Source: Streptomyces hygroscopicus
GTDB taxonomy: Bacteria; Actinomycetota; Actinomycetes; Streptomycetales; Streptomycetaceae
Direction of reading: 5' to 3'
Assembly: GCA_002021875.1 (NCBI GenBank)
Contig: CP018627.1
Span: 372,001-436,000 of the forward strand
Length of the DNA: 64,000 bases
Shown here piece by piece: positions 51,780-61,149 of this stretch; the stretch's first letter is position 1, and every line of letters starts with the position of its first letter. The translations under genes and the position numbers were made by a program. The notes below the pieces were generated by a model. That model searched no databases. It was not told the DNA's origin and worked only from the letters and a program-made list of their open reading frames with translations.

Positions 51780-53122
51780 CACGCCGACTCAGTCTGCTGG
51801 TGAACATCACCGGCGTCGGAAACCACCCCGGGGCCTGGACCCTGCCCGGCCGGGCTCCGGACGCCTACGTCGACCCGGACCACCATCTGCGGGTGGCCCG
51901 TACCGCCGAGCGCGGCGCCCTCGACGGGGTGTTCCTGGCCGACATCCCCGCCCTCCACGGCGACATCGGCCAGGGCCCCGGGCAGGGCCTGGAACCCTCG
52001 ATGCTGCTGACCTACCTCGCGGCCGCCACCGAGCGCATCGGGGTCGTCTTCACCGGGTCCACCACCTTCAACGAGCCCTACAACCTCGCCCGCCGGGTCC
52101 TCTCGCTCGACCACGCCTCGCGGGGGCGCGCCGGATGGAACGCGGTCGCCACCTTCTTCCCCGGGGCGGCGCGGAACTTCGGTCTCGACACCGTGCCCGA
52201 CCCCGGCACCCGCTACCGCCGGGCGGAGGAGTTCATCGGCCTGGTGCACCGGCTGTGGGATTCCTGGGAGGACGGCGCACTCATCGCGGACACCGGTGGC
52301 GCGCGTTTCGCCGACCCCGGCCGGATTCACTCCGCGGACCACACCGGCGAGTTCTTCGACGTCGCGGGGCCGCTCAATGTGCCGCGCTCCCCGCAGGGCC
52401 GTCCCGTGACGGTGCAGGCCGGGGCCTCGCCACAGGGTGTGGCCCTCGCGGGACGCTTCGCCGAGGCCGTCTACACCCCGCTCCTCGACCACGAGGCGGC
52501 GCGCGACTACCGCGCCCGGCTCGCCGGACAGGCGCGGCGGTACGGACGTGACCTGTCCGGCATCCGGCTGCTGCCCGGCCTCACCCCGGTGATCGGCAGC
52601 ACGGAGGCGGAGGCCCGCGCGCGCTTCGCCGCACTGGAGGCGGGCGTACACCAGGACGCGCGGCAGCTCGCCCGGGTGGCCCGTACCCTCGGCCTCGACC
52701 CCGCCACCACGGACCCCGAAGCCCCGCTGACCGAGGCCCAGTTGTCGGGGCCACCGCCTGACCGGCTGCCCACCGGGTTCTTTCGCACCCATGCCGAGAT
52801 CGCCCGTCGTGAGGGACTGTCCCTGGCCGGGCTCGCCGCCCGCACCATCGGCGGCCACCGGTCGGTCGTCGGCACCCCCGAACGGATCGCGGACGACATC
52901 ACCGACTGGTGGTCGGCCGGTCTGGTGGACGGCTTCACCCTGCTGCCCGACGCACTGCCCGACGGGCTGGACACCTTCGTCGACCACGTCGTGCCGATCC
53001 TGCGGGAACGCGGTGTCTTCCGCCACGCTTACACGGGCACGACCCTCCGCGACCACCTGGGGCTCCCCGTACCGGCACCCTCATACGAGTCCTCCGATCG
53101 GAAAGGGGCCACGGCCCGATGA
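51776..53122 (+). CDS. NtaA/SnaA/DszA-family flavin monooxygenase
   Basis: 448 residues, a clear paralogue of the enzyme encoded just upstream: LSLLVNITGVGNHPGAWTLPG, LDGVFLADIPALHGD, TGSTTFNEPYNLARRVLSLDHASRGRAGWNAVATF, VPRSPQGRPVTVQAGASPQGVALAGRFAEAVYT, and TLLPDALPDGLDTFVDHVVPILRERGVFRHAYTGTTLRDHLGLP. Translationally coupled on both sides. Two adjacent relatives may take substrates of different size. Confidence 0.88.
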   Translation: MTRRLSLLVNITGVGNHPGAWTLPGRAPDAYVDPDHHLRVARTAERGALDGVFLADIPALHGDIGQGPGQGLEPSMLLTYLAAATERIGVVFTGSTTFNEPYNLARRVLSLDHASRGRAGWNAVATFFPGAARNFGLDTVPDPGTRYRRAEEFIGLVHRLWDSWEDGALIADTGGARFADPGRIHSADHTGEFFDVAGPLNVPRSPQGRPVTVQAGASPQGVALAGRFAEAVYTPLLDHEAARDYRARLAGQARRYGRDLSGIRLLPGLTPVIGSTEAEARARFAALEAGVHQDARQLARVARTLGLDPATTDPEAPLTEAQLSGPPPDRLPTGFFRTHAEIARREGLSLAGLAARTIGGHRSVVGTPERIADDITDWWSAGLVDGFTLLPDALPDGLDTFVDHVVPILRERGVFRHAYTGTTLRDHLGLPVPAPSYESSDRKGATAR

Positions 53123-54333
53123 ACACCACCACCGCCCCACGGACCGTCACGGTACGGGAAGTCCTCAACCGGGTACCGGAGTTGACCGCCTCGCTCTGCG
53201 TCGACACGGCGCGCCGCGAGGCCGAGCGGGAACTGCCGTACGGGTCCATGGACGCGGTGCGGACCAGTGCCATCGGATGTCTGCGGGTCCCGGCGGCGTA
53301 CGGCGGCCCGGGGGCGAGCCTCGTGGACGTCTTCCGGGCCGTCATCGACCTCGCGGAGGCCGACTCCAATGTGGCACAGGCGCTCCGCCCGCATTTCGGA
53401 TTCATCGAGAAGCTCATCAGCGACGGTGGGAAGGAAGACCGGCAGCGGTGGTTCGCCGCGGCGCTGGCGGGCGAACTCTTCGGCAACGCCACCGGGGAGA
53501 CCACCGCCAAGCACCCCGGCGACATCCACACCGCGCTGGTGCCCGACGGCGACCGCTACCGGCTGAGCGGCACGAAGTACTACAGCACCGGCAGCCTGTT
53601 CGCCGACTGGGTGGTCATCGCCGCGAAGAACCACCTCGACCAGCGCGTCCGCGTCGTACTCCCCCACGACCGCCCCGGGCTGCGGCTGATCGACGACTGG
53701 GACGGCATGGGCCAGCGCATGACGGCGAGCGGCACCACGGAGCTGGACGACGTGGAGGTGTTCCCGCATGAGGTCGTCGTGGACGAGGCCGTGGGAGTGC
53801 GCCGGACCCATCTCGGCGCGTACCACCAGCTCTTCCTCGCCGCCGTGGAGACCGGCATCGCCAAGAACGCGGTCCGCGACGCGATCGGCTACGCGCGCGA
53901 CCGGGCCCGCGCGGTCCGGCACAGCGGCGTCGACCGCGCGGTCCAGGACCCGTTCGTGCAGCACACCGTGGGCGAGATCGCGGCGCTCGGGTACGGGGCC
54001 GAGGCCACCGTGTTGCGCGCGGCCGCCGCCATCGACCGTGCCCTCGCCGGTCCCCGCGGCGAGGACGGCATCGCGGGCGGCGAACCGGCGCTCGCCGAGG
54101 CGGCCACCGAGGTGGCGCAGGCGCAGGTGGTCGCCGCCCAGGCGGCCCTGCGAGCCGCGGAGCGGCTGTACGACGTGGGCGGGGCCTCGGCCACCCGGCG
54201 CGAGTTCAACTTCGACCGCCACTGGCGCAACGCCCGCACCCTGGTCAGCCACAATCCGATCGCTCACAAGGCACGTGTGGTGGGCGACTACCTCCTCAAC
54301 GCCGAACCACCGCCGCTGACGGGGTTCTTCTGA
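53119..54333 (+). CDS. Acyl-CoA-dehydrogenase-fold monooxygenase, SfnB/DszC-like
   Basis: 404 residues. The acyl-CoA dehydrogenase fold is clear (LRVPAAYGGPGASLVDVFRAVIDLAEADSNVAQALRPHFGFIE near 54-97, YRLSGTKYYSTGSLFADWVVIAA near 140-162, the C-terminal RNARTLVSHNPIAHKARVVGDYLLNAEPPP). The catalytic glutamate of true dehydrogenases is not evident, and the RxxRxxxxHNP ending is typical of DszC and SfnB, flavin-dependent oxygenases of sulfur acquisition. Coupled by ATGA to two DszA-like genes, as in desulfurisation pathways. The start at 53119 follows GGAAAGGGG. Confidence 0.85.
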   Translation: MNTTTAPRTVTVREVLNRVPELTASLCVDTARREAERELPYGSMDAVRTSAIGCLRVPAAYGGPGASLVDVFRAVIDLAEADSNVAQALRPHFGFIEKLISDGGKEDRQRWFAAALAGELFGNATGETTAKHPGDIHTALVPDGDRYRLSGTKYYSTGSLFADWVVIAAKNHLDQRVRVVLPHDRPGLRLIDDWDGMGQRMTASGTTELDDVEVFPHEVVVDEAVGVRRTHLGAYHQLFLAAVETGIAKNAVRDAIGYARDRARAVRHSGVDRAVQDPFVQHTVGEIAALGYGAEATVLRAAAAIDRALAGPRGEDGIAGGEPALAEAATEVAQAQVVAAQAALRAAERLYDVGGASATRREFNFDRHWRNARTLVSHNPIAHKARVVGDYLLNAEPPPLTGFF

Positions 54334-54362
54334 CGATCTCCTCGGCGGGTGCCTTGCCCCCT

Positions 54363-54392
54363 GAACGTCCCGAAAGCGAACGTCCCGAAAGC
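54363..54392 (+). repeat. Tandem 15-base repeat before the aldo/keto reductase
   Basis: GAACGTCCCGAAAGC is present twice in tandem (54363-54377 and 54378-54392), just ahead of the reductase ribosome site (GAAGGAAG). It may reflect replication slippage; a role in translation control is possible but unsupported. Confidence 0.6.
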
Positions 54393-54411
54393 GAAGGAAG
54401 ACACCGAAGAG

Positions 54412-55458
<1,047 letters not shown>

Positions 55459-55567
55459 TCCCGCACACCGGTACCCGAGCGGACGCCGGAAAGCTCGCCG
55501 CCCCCGTTGCCCCGGCCCGACCGGTGGCGACGGGGGCGACTGTCGTGACCGGACCCGCTCGGCCCGG

Positions 55568-56341
55568 TCACGCCGTACCCGTCTCCACCCGCTCGATGGG
55601 CGGGTCCACGCCCAGCCGGGCGAGCAGTCGCTCGCGCAGCGCGGCGTACTCGGGACCGGCGGGTCGACGCGGTGCCGGAACGTCCACGGCGAGGTCGGCG
55701 GCGATCCGGCCCCCGTCCAGGACCACGACCCGGTCGGCGAGTGCGATCGCCTCGTCCACGTCGTGGGTGACCAGCAGCACGGCGGGACGGTGCCGCTCGT
55801 ACAGACGGGCCAGAAGAGTGTGCATACGGGTCCTGGTGAGCGCGTCGAGCGCGCCGAACGGCTCGTCCGCGAGGAGCAGTTCGGGCTCACGTACCAGGGA
55901 GCGGGCGAGCGAGACCCGTTGCTGCTCACCGCCTGACAGCTCCACCGGCCAGGCGTCCTCCCGTCCGGCCAGACCCACCTCGGCGAGCGCGGTGCGTGCC
56001 CGCTCCTCGGCGTCCGCGCCCGTGAGCCCCAGTGCGACATTGGCCAGCACCCGTTTCCACGGCAGCAGCCGGGCGTCCTGGAAGACCATCGACACATGGG
56101 CGGGCGCGCTCAGTACGCCTTCGCCGCCGGCGTCGTGGTCGACTCCGGCGAGCGCCCGCAGCACGGTGCTCTTGCCTGAGCCGCTGCGGCCGAGCATGGC
56201 CACGAACTCCCCGGCGCGCAGGCTCAGATCGAGCCCGTCCAGCACCTTGCGCGTGCCGAAGGCCCGTACGAGCCCCTCGATACGGACGGCCGCCCCGGCT
56301 TCCGGGGTGGTGACTATCAGCCCGCCAACGTGCGTCGCCAT
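55568..56341 (-). CDS. ssuB: SsuB-like aliphatic sulfonate ABC ATPase
   Basis: 257 residues. Walker A GRSGSGKST at 51-59, signature ELSGGEQQRVSLARSLVREPELLLADEPFGALDALTR near 134-170, then VTHDVDEAIALADRVVVLDGG. The length and the ADEPFGALDALTR ending are typical of SsuB/TauB. It follows the permease gene with a 25-base overlap. It powers import of sulfonates or sulfate esters. Confidence 0.85.
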   Translation of the reverse strand: MATHVGGLIVTTPEAGAAVRIEGLVRAFGTRKVLDGLDLSLRAGEFVAMLGRSGSGKSTVLRALAGVDHDAGGEGVLSAPAHVSMVFQDARLLPWKRVLANVALGLTGADAEERARTALAEVGLAGREDAWPVELSGGEQQRVSLARSLVREPELLLADEPFGALDALTRTRMHTLLARLYERHRPAVLLVTHDVDEAIALADRVVVLDGGRIAADLAVDVPAPRRPAGPEYAALRERLLARLGVDPPIERVETGTA

Positions 56342-57183
56342 GACAGGGCCCTCCTCTCCACGAGCCGTACCAGTCCGTCGGAGAGCAGCCCCAGAAGTCC
56401 GTAGACGACGAGACCGACGATGATGATGTCGGTCTGCCCGTACGTCCGGGCGAGGCCCATCATGTAGCCGATCCCGCTGGTGGCGTTGACCTGTTCGACG
56501 ACGGCCAGGGCCAGCCAGGCGGCGGTCACGGCGAAGCGCATCCCGAGGAGGAAGCCGGGCAGCGCGCCCGGCAGCACGATGTGCAGCAGGAAGCGCGGGC
56601 GGCTCAGCCCCAGCGTCTCGGCGAGTTCGACGTACCGGCTGTCGATGGTGCGCAGCGCGTTGTGGGTGTGGATGTAGACCGGGACGAGGGCACCGAGGGC
56701 GATCGTGATGACCTTCATGGACTCCCCGATGCCGAACCACAGGATCAGCAACGGGATGAGAGCGAGGGAGGGAATGCTTCGTTTGATCTGCACCGGGCCG
56801 TCGATCACCCCCTCGCCGAGCCTGCTGAGCCCCGCGATCAGCGCCAGCACGAGCCCGGCGGCCGTCCCGTACGCCAGTCCGGACAGGGCCCGCACGGCGG
56901 AGGTCCACACGTTGGACTGGAGCCTGCCGTCCGCGATGAGGTCACCGGCCGTGGTCACCACCGTCCAGGGGGCGGACAGGTTGCGCGCGTCGATGAGGCC
57001 GGTGGCCGATCCGGCCGACCAGACCGCGAGCAGCAGAACGGGGCCGATCGCCCTGCCGTACGGGATGGGCCGGCCGGGGCCGAGGCGGCGGCGCACCCGC
57101 CCGCGCCGGACGCTCCGGGGCGCCGGGGCGTCTTTCACCGTCGTGACGAGGGACAGCCGCTCGCCGGTGGTGTCCGTGCTCAT
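56317..57183 (-). CDS. ssuC: SsuC-like sulfonate ABC permease
   Basis: 288 residues, six membrane helices, after a basic tail (RRGRVRRRLGPGR). Typical SsuC/TauC parts are VIDGPVQIKRSIPSLALIPLLILWFGIGESMKVITIALGALVPVYIHTHNALRTIDSRYVELAETLGLSRPRFLLHIVLPGALPGFLLGMR (the ATPase-contact loop lies at its centre) and LAVVEQVNATSGIGYMM. The ATG at 57183 overlaps the binding-protein stop. Confidence 0.86.
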   Translation of the reverse strand: MSTDTTGERLSLVTTVKDAPAPRSVRRGRVRRRLGPGRPIPYGRAIGPVLLLAVWSAGSATGLIDARNLSAPWTVVTTAGDLIADGRLQSNVWTSAVRALSGLAYGTAAGLVLALIAGLSRLGEGVIDGPVQIKRSIPSLALIPLLILWFGIGESMKVITIALGALVPVYIHTHNALRTIDSRYVELAETLGLSRPRFLLHIVLPGALPGFLLGMRFAVTAAWLALAVVEQVNATSGIGYMMGLARTYGQTDIIIVGLVVYGLLGLLSDGLVRLVERRALSWRRTLAG

Positions 57184-58241
57184 CGCGGCTTCCCCGCTTC
57201 CGCGACCGCGTCGGCGGCAACAGACTCGTACCGGCGGTCGAAGAGGACTCCCGCGTCGAACTTCTCCTGGCCCGTCTCCTTCGCCAGCAGGTCGACGGTC
57301 TTCTGCTGGCGTGCGATGGCCGGCGTCCAGTCCGCCGGAATGTCCGGGTGGCCGGCCTGCTCGACCAGGTATGCCCCGTCCGTGCGAGTGAGACCCTGGT
57401 CCTTGACGTAATAGCCGTCGATCCACTGCCTGGGGTGCTGGTCGATCCAGACCTCCGACCGCGCCCAGAGTGTGATGAACTCCCGGATGGCCGCGGCCTT
57501 CTGCGGATCACTCACGGACTCGGTCGGCGCCCACAGATGCGCGGGATCGTCGCGCAGGCCGTGCCGGATGGTCTTCCCGCCGTCCTTGCCGTACTTCGCC
57601 GGATAGCGCTTGATGTTGACACCGCCGAGTGGCGCGACATCCACCTGACGGCTGCCGAGCGCGGTCGGATACACATCCCCGGTGCTTGGCAGCTCGACCA
57701 GGTGCACATCGTGCTTGGTGAGCCCCGCCTTGGCCAGGACGCGCAACACGAGCGCGCCCTGGGCCTGCCCCGGGCTGTAGGCGATCTTCTTGCCGCGCAG
57801 GTCCGCCAGGGTGTCGACGTCCGCGCCGGGAGCGATTCCGAGCTCGTAGACGGGGTGCTGCAACGGGTCCTTGCGGAATTCCGCCGCCACGAGCTTTGTA
57901 TCGAGACCGGTCCAGTGGGCGTGTATCGACGGGATCTCCGCCGACGAGCACAGATCGAGGGAATGCGCACGGAAGGCCTCCGAGCACTGCGGACCGCCGC
58001 TGATATTGGCCCACTTGACCTTGAAGGGCAGCTTGTCGATCTGCCCCGAGAGCTTCAGTGCCACCTGCGTGTCCGGCGCACCGACCGTAATCGACGTATT
58101 CGCCCTCACCTTCTCCGGAATCTTGATATGGGCGAGGTTCTTACTTTCGGCGGTGGTCGATGAGGTGGTGTTCTCGGCGCAGCCGACCAGCAATGAGGCG
58201 CAGGTCAGAGCGGTCAGGATGAGCGGGGCGTGCCTGGGCAT
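57180..58241 (-). CDS. ssuA: SsuA-like sulfonate-binding lipoprotein
   Basis: 353 residues. The lipobox SLLVGC places the lipid cysteine near residue 21 of the start at 58241. SsuA-type segments follow: NTSITVGAPDTQVALKLSGQIDKLPFKVKWANISGGPQCSEAFRAHSLDLC, DLRGKKIAYSPGQAQGALVLRVLAKAGL and QWIDGYYVKDQGLT. It captures a sulfonate or related ligand. It is the first gene of the ssu operon, about 100 bases after the stop codon of a 24-residue leader peptide. Confidence 0.86.
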   Translation of the reverse strand: MPRHAPLILTALTCASLLVGCAENTTSSTTAESKNLAHIKIPEKVRANTSITVGAPDTQVALKLSGQIDKLPFKVKWANISGGPQCSEAFRAHSLDLCSSAEIPSIHAHWTGLDTKLVAAEFRKDPLQHPVYELGIAPGADVDTLADLRGKKIAYSPGQAQGALVLRVLAKAGLTKHDVHLVELPSTGDVYPTALGSRQVDVAPLGGVNIKRYPAKYGKDGGKTIRHGLRDDPAHLWAPTESVSDPQKAAAIREFITLWARSEVWIDQHPRQWIDGYYVKDQGLTRTDGAYLVEQAGHPDIPADWTPAIARQQKTVDLLAKETGQEKFDAGVLFDRRYESVAADAVAEAGKPR

Positions 58242-58261
58242 ACGGGTTCCCGGGTGCAGGG

Positions 58262-58282
58262 CGTACGGCATCGGCGCGTACG
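58262..58282 (-). repeat. Stem-loop between leader peptide and ssuA
   Basis: CGTACG at 58262-58267 and 58277-58282 can pair over a 9-base loop in the ssuA leader RNA. A second small stem, CGGG-AA-CCCG, overlaps the ribosome site region right before the ssuA ATG. These could take part in leader-peptide control. Confidence 0.35.
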
Positions 58283-58343
58283 GAAGTCAATTGATGTCGC
58301 GGGGCGGAATTCGTCGCGAGTGAGGCGTGTTCGCTGCTGGAGT

Positions 58344-58418
58344 TCAGCTACACAGCGCGACGGTGAGGCGCATCAGATCGACAGGGCGCCGCTGCGTGAA
58401 CCGCGAAGAGGTCGGCAT
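58344..58418 (-). CDS. 24-residue Cys-containing leader peptide of the ssu operon
   Basis: From ATG 58418 to the stop at 58344 the peptide ends TQRRPVDLMRLTVALCS, matching R-x-x-V-D-L-x-R...ALC at the extreme C terminus, as in the leader at 36680. It is too short for ordinary gene finders. Its ATG lies 7 bases after a TAGCTT -10 box, so the transcript probably begins at the start codon and the peptide is leaderless. It stands directly in front of ssuABC. Ribosome pausing at the Cys codon near the end is the likely sensor of cysteine shortage. Confidence 0.68.
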   Translation of the reverse strand: MPTSSRFTQRRPVDLMRLTVALCS

Positions 58419-58425
58419 GCCGCTG

Positions 58426-58455
58426 AAGCTACCCACGACGCCAAGAAAGGGTCAA
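58426..58455 (-). promoter_or_regulatory. Promoter of the ssu leader and operon
   Basis: On the minus strand TTGACC (58450-58455) and TAGCTT (58426-58431) are separated by 18 bases, a strong vegetative-type promoter. Transcription should start close to the leader ATG at 58418. The same two hexamers, with a 17-base spacer, occur at 61941-61969. Confidence 0.65.
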
Positions 58456-58559
58456 GCGCGCGTTCGCCTTTCCGGAGGGCGGCAATGACGACTTCGTACG
58501 GCTGCCATGTTCGCGTTACATGGCTCGCGCGGGGTGTCGGAACGGAAGTGAGCAACCCT

Positions 58560-58985
58560 GGAGCAGGCAACCCTGCATATCGGTATCCAGCACATGCGGG
58601 ACAGCGGAGAGGTCGATCGGCGGCTGGATGCCGACCGAGTTGGCCTGACGAGCCGACGCCGTCGAGGAGGGGCGAGGTGGCGAGGAGCACGGAGGTCGCG
58701 GCGCCCTGCTCGACGGTCTTGATCAGGTGGGCGGGGACCCTGCCGCTGCCCCGGCCGCCGGTGTGCCGCTGCAGGCTGGTGTAAATGGCCCCGGGCATCA
58801 GGGCGTTGGCGGTGATGTTGTCGTCGGCCCAGCGCCGGGTGGCCTTGACGGCGAAGAGGTCACGTGCAGCGGGCCCCGCCAGGCGGCGGTGAAAGCGATG
58901 GCCGAGGCGGGGTCGGCCAGGTCGAGGTGTGCGACACACACCCCCTGGTTGCCGGTCGAGGCGATGATCCCTCCGTCACCTCGGC
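58560..58985 (-). pseudogene. Decayed short-chain dehydrogenase (SDR)
   Basis: Two pieces of one SDR gene are visible on the minus strand. The upstream piece (about 58870-58980) reads GIIASTGNQGVCVAHLDLADPASAIAFTAAW, the cofactor-binding middle of the fold. It then jumps, in another frame, to LFAVKATRRWADDNITANALMPGAIYTSL (about 58770-58860), the helix after the active site. The catalytic Y-x-x-x-K region between them is deleted. After LLATSPLLDGVGSS the frame is lost. No working enzyme can be made. Confidence 0.72.
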
Positions 58986-58994
58986 GGCCATACC

Positions 58995-59130
58995 GAGCGC
59001 GCGCTGCATCTGGCCGTGCCCGCCACCCACCCCATTGCCCGCGGCGACTTCGTCGACGTGACCGACCTGCGCGGACAGCGCTGGATCGCCGACTCCTCCT
59101 CGGGCGAGGACCGGCTCAAAGAGGAAGCAC
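58995..59130 (+). pseudogene. LysR regulator fragment
   Basis: The frame from 58995 reads ALHLAVPATHPIARGDFVDVTDLRGQRWIADSSSGEDRL, a piece of the effector-binding domain of a LysR regulator. The DNA-binding domain and the remainder are missing. It lies head-to-head with the broken SDR, so a former LysR/SDR pair has collapsed here. Confidence 0.6.
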
Positions 59131-59159
59131 ACCACCGGGGGCGTGGTGCTGGGCGCCCG

Positions 59160-59516
59160 TCAGGCGCCGAAGCGATGGCGCGCGCCCTCGATGTGACCGA
59201 GGTACTGGTGGGTCCAGCCGCACATGCCGTCGACCGTCGCGCGCAGGGCCCGGCCCGGCTCGGTGAGGGTGTACTCGACCCGGGGCGGCACGGTGGGGTG
59301 CACCTTCCGCTCGACCAGGCCGTTGCGCTCCAGCATGCGCAAGTTCTGGGTGAGCATCTTGTGGCTGATGCCCTCGACATCGCTCCGCAACTCGCTGAAG
59401 CGCAGGGTGCGCTCACCGAGTGCCTCGATGACCAGGAACGCCCACTTGTTGGCGACGTCCGAGAAGATCTCCCGCGCCAGAGAGTCCGCGCGCCTCAGGT
59501 CCGCGTCCTCGGGCAA
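59160..59516 (-). CDS. HxlR-family regulator
   Basis: 118 residues: FSDVANKWAFLVIEALGERTLRFSELRSDVEGISHKMLTQNLRMLERNGLVERKVHPTVPPRVEYTLTEPGRAL is a complete HxlR winged helix. No cysteine precedes the first helix. The likely start is a TTG at 59516 without a good ribosome site, so the N terminus is uncertain. It probably controlled the neighbouring SDR, now dead, so it may be an orphan. Confidence 0.8.
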   Translation of the reverse strand: MPEDADLRRADSLAREIFSDVANKWAFLVIEALGERTLRFSELRSDVEGISHKMLTQNLRMLERNGLVERKVHPTVPPRVEYTLTEPGRALRATVDGMCGWTHQYLGHIEGARHRFGA

Positions 59517-59562
59517 CGTACGGCCCGGCAGGACCGGCCTCCGGGAGTCACCCGGGCAGCCG

Positions 59563-59603
59563 CCGCTTCCGCCGCGAGGCGGCGGCCGCCTTGGCGGAAG
59601 CGG
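59563..59603. repeat. Large double inverted repeat
   Basis: CCGCTTCCGCC (59563-59573) pairs perfectly with GGCGGAAGCGG (59593-59603). The loop itself contains a nested stem, AGGCGG/CCGCCT around CGG. It stands 47 bases upstream of the HxlR start and could be a terminator for the plus strand or a structured 5-prime leader. The surrounding 59517-59890 shows no gene. Confidence 0.65.
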
Positions 59604-59899
59604 GTGGCCCAGGCCACTCTTACGTCACCTCGAAGACGAGGTTCACTCCTGACTCCGCTCTCGCAGTTCAGCCAGTTCACGCAAGGCACTGATCCAGTAT
59701 TCGGCCTGCCACCCCCGGCCTCGCCGGATGCAGATGTGAGCATGTAGAGCGTGATGTCAGGCGAGGCCGGTCAGGGTGTCGCGATCGGCTTGTGGGAAGG
59801 GGTCCAGGGTTCGTTCCTCACCGAAGATCGTCCGCCACTGCGGGCCGCGCGCGCCGAACTCCCCTTCGGGGCAGAACGTGATGTCGACTTCCAGCCAGC

Positions 59900-60661
59900 C
59901 GGGCAGGAGAAACACGCGTCCGACTGGCACGACCGCGGCTGGAGCGGCAACCCGCAGCGCACCAGGGAATCGGTCACGGTGCTGCGTGAACTTCTCGGTG
60001 GAGGGCGGGCCGCCTTTCCGGCCGGCGCATCCGCACGCGGGGCTTCCGGCTCCGTCAGCCGCAGCCGGACTCCAAGATCAGCGTCGCGGCGTTCGGGCCA
60101 CGCATGACGCGCGTCGCGGCGGAGACCGCGGACGAGGTCGTGCTGAACCTGGTGCCGCCGGAACACATCGCCAAGGTGCGCGCGTCGATCGACGCCATCG
60201 CCGAAGCCCGCGGGCTGCCCGCGCCACGGCTCGCGGTGTGGGTCACCTGTTCCGTCGAGCCGCACCCGGCCACCCACCACCAGCTCGCCTCGCAGCTGGC
60301 CGTCTACCTCCGCCCACCGGGATACGGCGAGATGTTCACCGAACTGGGCTTCGGCAGCCTCGTCCGCCAGGCGCGTTCCACCACCGGACGCCATACGCTC
60401 GTCCCAGAGATTCCCCTCGAGCTTCCGGCGGCCGTCGGCGCGATCGGCTCAGGACCTGAAGTACTGCGACGTATCGAGAGCTACTTCGACGCCGGCGCCG
60501 ACCACATCGGGCTGGTACCCACGACGGCGGACGACTCCGACGGCGCCGGGACCTTGGCTTTCATCAGGGAACACGCCCCGGACCTCGTCTCGGGGCCGAT
60601 CGGGGCGAAGCGGCCGGCCGGCGACGACGGGATACGATCTCTCGGTGACGGACACCCCTGA
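59900..60661 (+). pseudogene. Broken LLM flavin-dependent oxidoreductase
   Basis: The second half of an F420/flavin-type LLM enzyme. The upstream part (GNPQRTRESVTVLRELLGGGRAAF, about 59948-60019) is in one frame. Another frame continues with FRLRQPQPDSKISVAAFGPRMTRVAAETADEVVLNLVPPEHIAKVRASID and runs to 60661. A frameshift lies near 60020-60045 and the N-terminal third, including the flavin-binding start, is missing. The 60104-60661 part alone would look intact but lacks half the barrel. Confidence 0.72.
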
Positions 60662-61120
60662 GGCGCAGCCCCCGGAGTCGCGCGGCGACGACTCGGTCAC
60701 GCGGACCCTCAACCTGGTCGGCGAGCGATGGACGATGCTGATCCTCCGTGAAGCCTTCTTCGGTGTGCACCGTTACGGACAGTTCGCCCAGAACCTGGGT
60801 ATTCCGCGCCCCACTCTGTCGAACCGGCTCGGCAAGTCGTGGACGTCGGCCTGCTGATCCGGGAGCGCTACGCGGGCGGCCCGATCCGCAGCGACTACGA
60901 ATACCGCCTCACCCAGGCCGGCCTCGATCTCTTCCCAGCGATCCAGATCTTGATGGAGTGGGGCAATACCTACCTCCCGGACGACCCGGCGGGCAGCGGA
61001 TCCACGGTGGCCTGGACACACGACGTGTGCGGATCGCCCACACACCCAAGGCTGACCTGCGACCAATGCGGGGAACCGGTCACCGCGCACAATGTTCACC
61101 TCACGGGCGATACGCCGTGA
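60645..61120 (+). pseudogene. HxlR-family regulator with a one-base deletion
   Basis: The N-terminal frame (60645-60857) gives VTRTLNLVGERWTMLILREAFFGVHRYGQFAQNLGIPRPTLSNRLGK. The rest of the same protein (VDVGLLIRERYAGGPIRSDYEYRLTQAGLDLFP... to 61120) is in the next frame. Restoring one C in AAG(C)TCGTGGAC near 60834 would rejoin them as LSNRLGKLVDVGLLIRERY. The C-terminal part includes a CDQCGEP zinc-ribbon-like end. Either a true recent frameshift or a sequencing error; it overlaps the broken LLM gene by 17 bases. Confidence 0.75.
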
Positions 61121-61149
61121 GGTGACCTCGCCCAGCCGGAGTGCGCACG

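Noticed and set aside
60104..60661. An apparently intact 185-residue LLM protein
   Set aside because: Its similarity continues upstream in another frame and half of the flavin barrel is missing, so it is the tail of a broken gene.
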